From contig JBBMOL010000610.1 of the NCBI GenBank assembly GCA_037954665.1, positions 1-64,000 on the forward strand: a stretch of 64,000 nucleotides of DNA. Direction: 5' to 3'. The notes below the pieces were generated by a model that worked only from the letters and a program-made list of their open reading frames with translations, searched no databases and had not been told where the DNA came from. This DNA comes from Laguncularia racemosa (taxonomy: Eukaryota > Streptophyta > Magnoliopsida > Myrtales > Combretaceae). Shown one piece after another: positions 1-9,248 of this stretch. Positions within the stretch are counted from its first letter, which is position 1. Each line of letters begins with the position of its first letter. The position numbers and the translations under genes were made by a program.

Positions 1-168
1 CTCTTGAGCAAGATTATTGAATTGATCAGTCATTTCTTCCTTCGGTGATTCTCCTTGAATACCAAATGATGTTGACTCCGTCTAGTGTTGCTTTTTCTGA
101 TAACGACGAACCATTTTCTCTGGCTCAGGATTAAAAACAGCAAGTTCCTTGGAGCGACTTCTGGTCAT
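1..168 (-). pseudogene. gag N-terminus of an Athila-like element whose body runs left out of the window
   Basis: Reading leftward from an ATG at 168, the frame starts MTRSRSKELAVFNPEPEK and reaches a premature stop after about 27 codons (QKKQH then TAG). The same peptide recurs at the gag start of element B at 15153, so this is the amino end of the structural protein of a second body of the same family. The ATG is chosen because it lies about 120 nt downstream of the tRNA-Asp primer-binding site, as in B. The capsid, protease and pol regions would be to the left of the window. It is a pseudogene, because of the stop near the start. The family assignment is firm; the state of the missing part is unknown. 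Confidence 0.8.
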
Positions 169-289
169 GCACTGTAAACGCAATACAAATCAATTATGAG
201 CTCCAAATTCTCAGGAAGAAAACGGAAAAAAGATAAGAAAGAAATAAATTGGTTAAATTAATAAGTAAAAAGTGTTTCTAATATTGGCG

Positions 290-309
290 TATCCTCGGCA
301 ACGGCGCCA
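290..309 (-). other. Primer-binding site (tRNA-Asp) of the left-hand B-family body
   Basis: On the minus strand the 20 bases just inside the LTR edge read as the complement of the 3' end of plant tRNA-Asp(GTC), 18 of 20 matching (core TGGCGCCGTTGCC). This is the site where the tRNA primes minus-strand DNA synthesis. Its position on the low-coordinate side of the LTR at 316-1803 shows that this LTR works as the 5' LTR of the body to the left. The tRNA sequence is from memory. Confidence 0.85.
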
Positions 310-315
310 AAAACT

Positions 316-1803
316 TGATCGTTGCCAATCATAGTGTTAATATTTATAATGCCTGTTCCTAATTCTAACTACGTTGCAATAGGCAAGTGTACCTACCGTG
401 GACATAATATAGTGTCAAGTACAAGGTCGTCCCATAGAGATACACCAACTACTAGTACTAACTCCGTTCCTATTATCTAACCGACGCTTAAATATGTTGG
501 TTGAAACTTAATTACTCTAATCTTAAAACTAATAACTCACTAACAACAATGGTTCGGAAGATTTATCAATTAACAAAAGCAACCTAAATCTTATTCTACT
601 CCTTCTCTATCATGTAATTCATTAGATTTATGAAGATTGACGTAATTGACTTCTTATACTATCGAATTCCCTAGTCAAGTTAACTACTTTCTCAAGTATA
701 TTAACCTATCTAATCCTAGGTTTATCAAATAGGATCTCTCCTTAATTAATAGCAACCTAGAATTGCATAAAGCACATGAATTCGCATAAAAAATAATCGA
801 TGTAAACAGAAGACTCTTGTTTCCTATCTCTAGAAGAACAATCAAATCTCATTAATTGCATTAAATCTAATCATAAATGAAATTTCTCAATTAACTAATA
901 TGATATCATGCATAAATTCATATTCCAGATCTATGAATCTAAGAAACAATTGAAGGACATGCAATTAATCATAAGAAAGTCAACAACTTCGCATTAAAAA
1001 CCGAATCTTCATCACATGACAGAGAAGTTTCGAATAAAATCTAGATTTAGAGTCTACTCCTCCATAAATTGGACAAACGAAATACAATTACTGGAAGAAT
1101 AAATAAAATTCATAGTCACAGCCCTTAAAGATAGAATCTTCTTCTTCGTGGGTCTTCAATCTCCTTTTGAATTGACGGAATCTTCTTTCCCCTGCTATTA
1201 TGAGATTCAGAGTAGGTAAAAAATTCATAACCTCCTTTCTAGGGCAACTAACGGTCTATTTATACATGTACCCGGGTTGGATACATACACGAGTAGTGTA
1301 TCTTGTTCGTGTATCTCGTGCTTTCTTTCAAGCGTCCTTATGTGAATATACACGAGTAAGTACATGGGAGTGTACATTGGTCGTGTATTTGAAACATCGT
1401 TGCACAGTAGCAAAACTTAGATACACCAGCAAAGTACATGGGCATGTACTTTGCTTGTGTACTTTCCATACATCCACTTCAATATACACAAACAAAGTAC
1501 ATGGGCGTGTATCTCACTCGTGTACTTTCCAGACATCCACTTCAATATACACAAGCAAAGTACATGAGCGTGTATCTCGCTTGTGTACTTTCCATAATTC
1601 TTTTCTTCACATGTATTGTATCCAATTCCTTCCAAACTTGATCCGACTCTTCAAAACTCCTTCCCTTAGCTCAAAAATACTCTAGAAGATCCTGAAATTA
1701 ACATTCATTCCATTGAGCATCCTTTTCTTTAACAAATCATCTGAAAATTCAACAATAAAGCACAATTTCATTACTCTAGATAAGGGTATTTTGCGACATA
1801 TCA
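316..1803 (-). mobile_element. LTR of family B shared by two tandem bodies
   Basis: The LTR begins TGATATGTC and ends CGATCA on the minus strand and is 1488 bp. A primer-binding site flanks its low side, so it is the 5' LTR of the body leaving the window. A polypurine tract (1804-1818) flanks its high side, so it is also the 3' LTR of the body ending at LTR 15299-16732. The arrangement is therefore LTR-body-LTR-body, as unequal recombination between LTRs produces. It carries three 63-bp hairpin units at 1422-1610 where the partner LTR has two. No 5-bp duplication is expected around a shared LTR and none is seen. Confidence 0.85.
1422..1610. repeat. Three 63-bp tandem hairpin units in B LTR
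   Basis: Units start at 1422, 1485 and 1548. Each begins TACACMARCAAAGTACATG and is followed at once by the near-reverse complement ending TTTGCTTGTGTA, giving arms of up to 19 bp around a two-base centre. The other LTR of B has only two units (16415 and 16478), so the number of units changed after insertion or differs between the two tandem bodies. Related hairpin motifs occur in LTRs of other families in the window. Confidence 0.9.
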
Positions 1804-1843
1804 AACTTCCCCACACTTAAGTCTTTGCTTGTCCTCAAGCAAA
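1804..1843 (-). promoter_or_regulatory. Polypurine tract and adjacent hairpin of element B
   Basis: On the minus strand a hairpin (TTTGCTTG, loop AGGA, CAAGCAAA; 1824-1843) is followed by AAGTGTGGGGAAGTT, which touches the 3' LTR. The purine run is the expected primer for plus-strand DNA synthesis. The same hairpin-plus-purine arrangement borders the 3' LTR of element A. Confidence 0.8.
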
Positions 1844-2222
1844 ATAAAACATTAATCAAACTTCTCATTAATCTTGATTGTCGTTACGAAATAATACTAC
1901 TCAGACATTAGCATTTATGAATTTTAATCTTTAAAGCTCAATGCAATCCCTCAATCTAATGAGTGTGCTTCTCACCTTATCATGAAAGTATTGTAACAAA
2001 GATACTTTAGTCAAATTTCTAGGATTAATCAGAGTAGACCAAGCTTTACCCTTGTCATTTAACAATCAAGATCAAAATTAGACACAAAATCAATCAAAGC
2101 AAAAGGAAACGTGGTACATGTCAACCACCGCTAAAGAGTCTATAATCTTCTCAATTATCTCTCTAAGTGAAACAATCAATAATGAAAGTACATTGCATCT
2201 ATGTTTCCCTTGGATTCCTCCT
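1844..2222 (-). other. Distal 3' untranslated region of element B, up to the insertion of A
   Basis: AT-rich DNA without a convincing reading frame. It is contiguous with 9249 onward once A is removed. CTCCT at 2218-2222 is one half of the target duplication of A. Confidence 0.7.
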
Positions 2223-3871
2223 TGATGGGTGTCGAATCTAACAAAAATAAAACCTACTCCTAGACAATTATATGATTTGCATATAGTGGTGAGTAGGGTC
2301 GAATCCACAGGGATTGGTAAAGATATTTCTATTCAAAGAGAACAATAAGAAAAAGGAAAATGGGGGGGGGGGGGGGGGGTTGGGGGTTTGTTTGTGAATC
2401 AAATAAAGTAAAACAAGGTAAGAAAATCAGATATTGGTAAAAGCCTAGCCAAAGGAATCAAGATGGTTTAATTCTAGGAATTGATCATCGATGCAAATGT
2501 TCTCTATTCTTGTTCTAGATAAATTGGTTATGGTTATTAACAAGCTCTAACAACCTATCTCTCCTTACTTCCTCGATAACCTCGGACAAGCGCTTTGAAT
2601 TATTTCTCTTATTGATTAAACAACCCTTAGACAAGCGCTTAGGATTTAATCTATCAATAGCATTAAGATCTAGAGAGACTACCAATTCACGCCAGTAGAT
2701 TATAAGATAACCTATTTAAACATGATCACACACCTCCATAACATGAATTCGATCATCTCTTTTATAACCAAACATGTTATTGCGTCACTAAGACTAGAAC
2801 AATCAAACAATTACGAATTTGACGTGCTAGTTGACAATATATTAACTTGCTAATTGAGTAGAAGAGCTCTATTCATACCAATCAACAAAGATAATAATGA
2901 CAAAACGATTAGAAGATATATGAATACCCGAAAGCAAAGAATAGAATAAATTCAAGTCAATTAGACCTCACAATTCGTGGAGAATTAAACATCTATGACC
3001 CTTTGGCTAGAAAAGTAGCTTAGCTACACATGTTCATCAATAAAACGAAAATAAAAGATAGAAACATAATGAACCCGGTTGCTTACTCTGCCTCCGCGTT
3101 TCCTTCTTCAAGATCCAAGATTTCCAAGATCAAAAAGTTCAAAAGTTGTCCTAACCCTCTAGGGTTGGTTCTATTTATATTGTTAGGGGGTAGCATGTGA
3201 TCTTTTGCTAGTAAGATACGAAAATATCTTTCCTTTTCCAAGTAGATTTCGAGAAGTGAAGATTCGTCTGCCTGGCACGCCTCAACACACGGCCGTGGAT
3301 CAAGCTGTGTCATCCTCTGTGCATATTCTTCAAGTCTTCATCCGCGCCCAGTGTGAACCACGGTCAGACACACGGCCAGATTTCAAGCCATGCCTTCATC
3401 TGTGCATAATCTTCAAGTCTTCATCCGTGTCCAGTGTGTACCACGGTTACACCCACGGCTAGATTTCAAGCCGTGCCTTCATCTGGTTGATGTTCCACAC
3501 TTTCTTCTCCTTGGTCCTGGCTTCCACCACGGCTTCAAGCATGGTTTCTCCCACGGGTTCCACCACAGCCGTGCCTTATGCCGTGTCTCTCTCTGTTCAA
3601 AGTCCTCATTTTTGCCTTCTTGTCCAGTGTGTAGCACGGTTTGAACATTGGCCGTGCCTCAAACCGTGCTTCCTCCGGTGGTGTAATTTCTTGTCTTGAT
3701 CCAAGTTGTAGATGACTTCTCTAAAATACTTGAATTAGCATCCTTGACTCCATTTAACCTGATTTATCACGATGATAGAATTAAAGTACCATTTCCTTAT
3801 GATTTCTATAAAATCAATAATAATTTAACACAATTTATACTATAAAGATTGAGTATAAAATGGCTCTATCA
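2223..3871 (-). mobile_element. 3' LTR of element A
   Basis: 1649 bp, TGATAGAGCC...ACCCATCA on the minus strand. It contains an 18-base G run (2362-2379, plus strand) and a roughly 86-bp direct repeat starting at 3311 and 3397 that is rich in CACGG/CCGTG inverted pairs. Apart from small frames created by these repeats it has no coding content. Confidence 0.92.
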
Positions 3872-3910
3872 AATTCCCCCACACTTAAACTCTTGCTTGT
3901 CCTCAAGCAA
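3872..3910 (-). promoter_or_regulatory. Polypurine tract and hairpin of element A
   Basis: On the minus strand the hairpin TTGCTTG-AGGA-CAAGCAA (3893-3910) is followed by AAGTGTGGGGGAATT, which touches the LTR. This is the likely plus-strand primer. The block is almost the same as in element B, although the two LTRs are unrelated in sequence. Confidence 0.82.
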
Positions 3911-5213
3911 TTGCATCAAATCAATTGAGAAATCTATCATAGATTATACAAACTTTCTTTTCATCATTCCAAGCATCTATTCATTTGTAATTCATGACTT
4001 GTAATTTAATGTCTACTACTTCAACCCAATTGGTTTCCTGTGATCAAATTACTATGGACAAAATTCAATAGCTAATCTAAACAAAACAAACTTTAATCCT
4101 CATGTTAGCAAAAGAATTTTTATTCCAAAAGTAAATACTTAATCCACTAAGGAAAAACACCCAATTAAACTTCATTGGATATTATCAAGCATATAATCCT
4201 TGCAGTATAAAGTAAAAGCATATGGTATAAGCTCTTTGCTAGATATTCTCCCTTTTGTACATCTTTGTTTTATTCAATGAATGTTTATATTCATGTTCTT
4301 TTGATTTATTCAAGCATCTGTTTTGACGGGTTTTTGCCCGCTTCTTTTCATGAACTTTTGCCTTTTTCGCCCTTATCGTTATAGTGAGTTCATTGAGTCG
4401 GCAACATCCCGAGCTCATCACTCAAGTGACCGGGTTTTGAGATACCCCTACGGACTCTTCCTCACTCTAACATTCAAGTTTGAATACTCTTAACTCAATT
4501 AGTTGAATCATTGGAGTAATGGCTATGCTTGATTCTTTTTTTTTTTTTTTAAGTGTTATGATTGCTTTACAAACAACTTCAAAGAGTATACAGTAGCTAA
4601 TATAACCTAGAAGTAAACTTGTTTATTTTTCACTTAGGGACTCGACTTACTCTTAGACTTCCAATTCTAAAGCTAAATACAAGGTAAATTTGTTTCTTAA
4701 AGATTTCACTACTTAATTTTAACCATGTATTCTAATCATAGCAGTGGGTGAGTAAAGCATTTGAACAAGTCAATTTTACATTTTGTAGATGCTTATTACA
4801 ACATTTAGTACAATCTCTAGATTTCATGATAATTTTGAAAAACTTTGGCTTAAAATTGCTTAAGGACAAACATTCAGAGTATAAGTTAGTTCTCTATTCT
4901 CTATGTTTTATTATCCTCTCGCCCACACTTAGCTTGAATAGTGTCCTCACTGTTCCTAATTCAGCACAATTGAAGAGGAATTAACAACACAAAGGACATT
5001 AGAGAATAAGAGAAAGGAAATATTGGTTCTTCCCTAGTATTGGAGTGCTCCCTTTAAGCTCTGGAAAGTGTCATCTAATGATATGTATCCTTGCTGCAGC
5101 CGATCCAAAGAGTTCAAGACTACACTAAAATCAAAACAAACTAAACTAAAACAAAACAAAACTAAAACAAACCAAAACTAATGCAAAACAAAACTTTTTT
5201 TTTTTTTTTTTTA
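3911..5213 (-). other. Untranslated 3' region of element A with a second polypurine-like block
   Basis: I see no gene. Around 4332-4450 is a block resembling one in B at 9455-9560 (shared words TTTTGCC, GTCGGC and GTGACCRGGTTTT). At 4919-4954 CCCACACTTAG, a copy of the polypurine core, is again next to an imperfect hairpin with a TCCT loop. Runs of T occur at about 4535-4550 and at 5195-5212 (18 bases), so the transcript strand has A runs. Confidence 0.6.
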
Positions 5214-5265
5214 CATGGGTTGCCTCCCATGAAGCGCCTTTCTTTAACGTCTTTGGCTAGACGTT
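5214..5265 (-). other. Twin-hairpin block at the pol end of element A
   Basis: On the transcript strand AACGTC-TAGCCAAA-GACGTT (5265-5246) is followed by CATGGG-AGGCAA-CCCATG (5231-5214), two 6-bp stems 14 nt apart. The gag-protease stop codon UAG lies in the loop of the first stem. Element B has the same pair of hairpins with different stem bases at 11573-11621. It lies where pol would end and is kept although A has no pol. Confidence 0.7.
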
Positions 5266-7545
5266 CCTGGCTAAATATTCGGATAAGGATTTGGATTCCA
5301 GCCTTGATGCCTGTGGTAATGGGTTAATAACATCCGCAACAAAAACAGGAGATGGGTTAATAGCATCCGTAACAAAAATAGGAGAGATATCGTTAGGATG
5401 TTTCATGGCATCATAAATGTTAAATTTAATCACTTCACCATCAAATTCCATAGTGAGGGTGCCATCATTTACATCGATTTTCGTTTTAGAAGTCTTAAGG
5501 AATGGTCGCCCTAATAATATCAGTGATGAAGTAGGAGAATCACTATCGTCCATGTCAAGCACATAAAAATCAGCAGGAAAAACCAACCCATTGACTTGAA
5601 CTAAAACATCCTCTAGAACTCCCTCAGGATAAACATTGGACCTATCAGCAAGTTGAACAATAATACCCGTTTCCTTGAAAGGACCAACATTTAAATGTTG
5701 ATAAACAGACAATGGCATGACATTGATAGAAGCTCCTAGATCACACATGGCTTTAGCGATTCCAAGATTACCTATTTTGCAAGGGATAGTAAACATACCT
5801 GGATCCTCGCATTTAGGAGGGAGCTTCTTCTGAATAATGGCGGAAACATTTTCACTCACACTAATCTTTTCATTGCCTTTCAGCTTCCTTTTGTTAGTGC
5901 ACAAGTCCTTGAGGAATCTAGCATAGCGCGGTATTTGCTTAATTGCATCAAGTAAAGGAATATTTACCTCGACTTTACAAAACGTTTCCAGAATCTCTTT
6001 TTCTTCCGCTTCCTTCTTGGATTTCGCTAATCTGGAGGGGAAAGGAGGTGGTATCAATGTGACCTTCAATGGCTCATCTAGAGACTTGCTAATCTGGTCG
6101 CCCTGCTGGCTCGGAGTCGAAGTCTCTTTCTTGGTCTCTTCCTCAAGATTAGACGGATGTCCTTTCTTATTTGATCCCTGCAATTCTGTTCCACTTCTCA
6201 AGGTAAATGCATTAACGCTTTGCTTCGGGTTTGTAATAGTTTGAGAAGGTAACTTACCTTGAGTTTCTAACCTGTTTACGACTGAAGCAAGTTGGCTTAC
6301 CTGATTCTCCAAGTTTTGAATGCTTTGCTTTGTTTCCTCCTGAAATTGTTTGGTATTCACAGCTAGAGACTTAACAATATCCTCAAGGGGCATACCTGAA
6401 GTGGAAGGAGCTTGGGGTACGTGGTGTGATGGCTTTGGCTGGAATTGTTGGACATGTTGAGGGTTATTGCCATATCGGAAGTTAGGATGATCCCTCCATC
6501 CAGGATTGTAAGTATTCGAATAGGGGTCATACTTCCTTTGCGGTTGTCCTGGAAATCCGCCTACAGCATTGACGTGTTTATGATTGTCATCTTGCAATGT
6601 GGGGTACATGTCGATCAGATGATTAGGAGCAGCGCAAATTCCACAAGCCTTCACCTGCTGCATTTTTCCAAGAGCTAGCTGCTGCACAAGGGAGGTAAGA
6701 TTAGAAATTTGATGTTCAAGGTTGGACACATTTACCTCATTTACCTTCCTTGAAGATGCATCATGCCTATACCCAAATTGTTGCGAATTGGCAGCCATAA
6801 TGGAGATCAATTCCCTAGCTTGACCAGGGGTTTTGTTTACTATGGCGCCTCCACTTGCAGCATCCATCATCTTTCTTTCCATCGGAAGTAGGCCTTCGTA
6901 GAGATATTGGATGAGGAGTTGTTCAGATATCCCATGTTGTGGGCAGCTTGCACACAATTGCTTGAACCTCTCCCAATACTCATGAAGAGTCTCGGTGTCC
7001 CTTTGTTTTATACCGCAAATTTCTCTTCTTATACCAGCGGCTCTGGATGCGGGGAAGAATTTGTCCAAGAAGAGTCTCACCATATCAGTCCATGTGGTTA
7101 TAGAACCTGGAGGCAAATAAAACAACCAATCCTTAGCTTTAGTACTTAAAGAAAATGGAAAAGCGCGTAGCTTGATTTGATCGTCGGTTATTCCTTGCGG
7201 CCTCATACTAGAACACACTATATGAAACTCTTTCAAATGCTTATGAGGATCTTCATTTTCAAGACCATGAAATGTAGGTAGCAGATGTATCAACCCAGAT
7301 TTCAATTCGAATTCCACGGCTAGTTCGGGGTAGTGAATACAAAGTGGTTGTTGATTCACATCCGGTGCAGCCAACTCCCTTAAGGTTCTCTCGAGATTTG
7401 CCATGTCGTCCTCTTTTTCAGAATCAGACAAGTCCGATACTAAGTTCGGTCTAGTGGATGATCTAGCTTCTTGTTGTAGTCTCTTTAGAGTCTTCTCAAT
7501 CTCAGGATTATAAGTTAGTTCACCTGTCTGAGAAGAACGAGTCAT
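5257..7545 (-). CDS. Gag-protease polyprotein of element A
   Basis: A 762-residue uninterrupted frame. ATG at 7545 (MTRSSQTGEL) is preferred over the upstream ATG at 7719, which lies inside the LTR. Residues about 70-290 form a retrotransposon gag capsid-type domain (WLFYLPPGSITTW, FLDKFFPASR, HEYWERFKQLC). A degenerate zinc knuckle follows: CGICAAPNHLIDMYP, with Tyr in place of the last Cys. A proline- and glutamine-rich linker leads to a retropepsin-like protease with the active-site motif DLGAS and the flap-distal ILLGRPF. The carboxyl end holds a short internal duplication (ISPIFVTDAINPSPVFVADVINPLP in two near-repeats). The product would assemble particles and cleave itself in the cytoplasm. 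No pol follows. The stop at 5257 falls in a hairpin loop. Confidence 0.88.
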   Translation of the reverse strand: MTRSSQTGELTYNPEIEKTLKRLQQEARSSTRPNLVSDLSDSEKEDDMANLERTLRELAAPDVNQQPLCIHYPELAVEFELKSGLIHLLPTFHGLENEDPHKHLKEFHIVCSSMRPQGITDDQIKLRAFPFSLSTKAKDWLFYLPPGSITTWTDMVRLFLDKFFPASRAAGIRREICGIKQRDTETLHEYWERFKQLCASCPQHGISEQLLIQYLYEGLLPMERKMMDAASGGAIVNKTPGQARELISIMAANSQQFGYRHDASSRKVNEVNVSNLEHQISNLTSLVQQLALGKMQQVKACGICAAPNHLIDMYPTLQDDNHKHVNAVGGFPGQPQRKYDPYSNTYNPGWRDHPNFRYGNNPQHVQQFQPKPSHHVPQAPSTSGMPLEDIVKSLAVNTKQFQEETKQSIQNLENQVSQLASVVNRLETQGKLPSQTITNPKQSVNAFTLRSGTELQGSNKKGHPSNLEEETKKETSTPSQQGDQISKSLDEPLKVTLIPPPFPSRLAKSKKEAEEKEILETFCKVEVNIPLLDAIKQIPRYARFLKDLCTNKRKLKGNEKISVSENVSAIIQKKLPPKCEDPGMFTIPCKIGNLGIAKAMCDLGASINVMPLSVYQHLNVGPFKETGIIVQLADRSNVYPEGVLEDVLVQVNGLVFPADFYVLDMDDSDSPTSSLILLGRPFLKTSKTKIDVNDGTLTMEFDGEVIKFNIYDAMKHPNDISPIFVTDAINPSPVFVADVINPLPQASRLESKSLSEYLARNV

Positions 7546-7571
7546 ACAAGAATAGAAATAAATTTGACACC

Positions 7572-7591
7572 AATCCCCGACAACGGCGCCA
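7572..7591 (-). other. Primer-binding site (tRNA-Asp) of element A
   Basis: The minus strand reads TGGCGCCGTTGTCGGGGATT, 18 of 20 positions complementary to the 3' end of plant tRNA-Asp. It lies 6 nt inside the 5' LTR, as expected. Confidence 0.88.
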
Positions 7592-7597
7592 AAAATT

Positions 7598-9243
7598 TGA
7601 TGGGTGTCGAATCCAACAAAAATAAAACCTACTCCTAGACAATTATATGATTTGCATATAGTGGTGATAGGGTCGAATCTACAGGGATTGGTAAAGATAT
7701 TTCTATTCAAAGAGAACAATAAGAAAAAGGAAAATGGGGGAGGGGGGGGGGGGGGGGGGTTGTTTGTGAATCAAATAAAGTAAAACAAGGTAAGAAAATC
7801 AGATATTGGTAAAAGCCTAGCCAAAGGAATCAAGATGGTTTAATTCTAGGAATTGATCATCGATGCAAATGTTCTCTATTCTTGTTCTAGATAAATTGGT
7901 TATGGTTATTAACAAGCTCTAACAACCTATCTCTCCTTACTTCCTCGATAACCTCGGACAAGCGCTTTGAATTATTTCTCTTATTGATTAAACAACCCTT
8001 AGACAAGCGCTTAGGATTTAATCTATCAATAGCATTAAGATCTAGAGAGACTACCAATTCACGCCAGTAGATTATAAGATAACCTATTTAAACATGATCA
8101 CACACCTCCATAACATGAATTCGATCATCTCTTTTATAACCAAACATGTTATTGCGTCACTAAGACTAGAACAATCAAACAATTACGGATTTGACGTGCT
8201 AGTTGACAATATATTAACTTGCTAATTGAGTAGAAGAGCTCTATTCATACCAATCAACAAAGATAATAATGACAAAACGATTAGAAGATATATGAATACC
8301 CGAAAGCAAAGAATAGAATAAATACAAGTCAATTAGACCTCACAATTCGTGGAGAATTAAACATCTATGACCCTTTGGCTAGAAAAGTAGCTTAGCTACA
8401 CATGTTCATCAATAAAACGAAAATAAAAGATAGAAACATAATGAACCCGGTTGCTTGCTCTGCCTCCGCGTTTCCTTCTTCAAGATCCAAGATTCCCAAG
8501 ATCAAAAAGTTCAAAAGTTGTCCTAACCCTCTAGGGTTGGTTCTATTTATATTGTTAGGGGGTAGCATGTGATCTTTTGCTAGCAAGATACGAAAATATC
8601 TTTCCTTTTCCAAGTAGATTTCGAGAAGTGAAGATTCGTCTGCCTGGCACGCCTCAACACACGGCCGTGGATCAAGCCATGTCATCCTCTGTGCATATTC
8701 TTCAAGTCTTCATCCGCGCCCAGTGTGAACCACGGTCAAACACACGGCCAGATTTCAAGCCGTGCCTTCATCTGTGCATAATCTTCAAGTCTTCATCCGT
8801 GTCCAGTGTGTACCACGGTTACACCCACGGCTAGATTTCAAGCCGTGCCTTCATCTGGTTGATGTTCCACACTTTCTTCTCCTTGGTCCTGGCTTCCACC
8901 ACGGCTTCAAGCACGGTTTCTCCCACGGGTTCCACCACGGCCGTGCCTTAAGCCGTGTCTCTCTCTATTTAAAGTCCTCATTTTTGCCTTCTTGTCCAGT
9001 GTGTAGCACGGTTTGAACATTGGCCGTGCCTCAAACCGTGCTTCCTCCGGTGGTGTAATTTCTTGTCTTGATCCAAGTTGTAGATGACTTCTCTAAAATA
9101 CTTGAATTAGCATCCTTGACTCCATTTAACCTGATTTATCACGATGATAGAATTAAAGTACCATTTCCTTATGATTTCTATAAAATCAATAATAATTTAA
9201 CACAATTTATACTATAAAGATTGAGTATAAAATGGCTCTATCA
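7598..9243 (-). mobile_element. 5' LTR of element A
   Basis: 1646 bp with the same ends as 2223-3871. It has a GGGGG-A-G18 run at 7736-7759. It is the promoter-bearing copy; ATATAAATAGAACC (8542-8555 read on the other strand as TATAAATA-type sequence) is a possible TATA region, but I cannot place the transcription start. Confidence 0.9.
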
Positions 9244-9248
9244 CTCCT

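Larger units (their letters stand above)
2223..9243 (-). mobile_element. Complete gag-protease-only Athila-like element A with target duplication
   Basis: A 7.0-kb minus-strand element bounded by LTRs 2223-3871 and 7598-9243 and flanked by the duplicated target CTCCT (2218-2222 and 9244-9248). It has a tRNA-Asp primer-binding site, one uninterrupted gag-protease frame, about 1.4 kb of untranslated 3' DNA and a polypurine tract. No reverse transcriptase, RNase H or integrase is present. The LTRs differ at roughly 20 places by eye plus a poly-G length difference, so the insertion is fairly young. It resembles the non-autonomous terminal-repeat elements with a GAG domain described in plants. It would depend on enzymes from a related element. 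Confidence 0.92.

Noticed and set aside
1200..1685. Open frames on both strands across the B LTR (161 and 72 codons)
   Set aside because: They follow the 63-bp hairpin repeats, have no domain, and lie in an LTR; the repeat simply lacks stops.
5140..5212. Poly(A) tail of a retrocopied gene (A run on the minus strand)
   Set aside because: The run sits inside element A between the hairpin block and the 3' untranslated region, with no gene copy or separate target duplication; a simple A run is more likely.
7546..7719. Upstream extension of the A gag frame to an ATG at 7719
   Set aside because: This stretch covers the primer-binding site and LTR edge; the ATG at 7545 has the family-typical MTRSSQ start.
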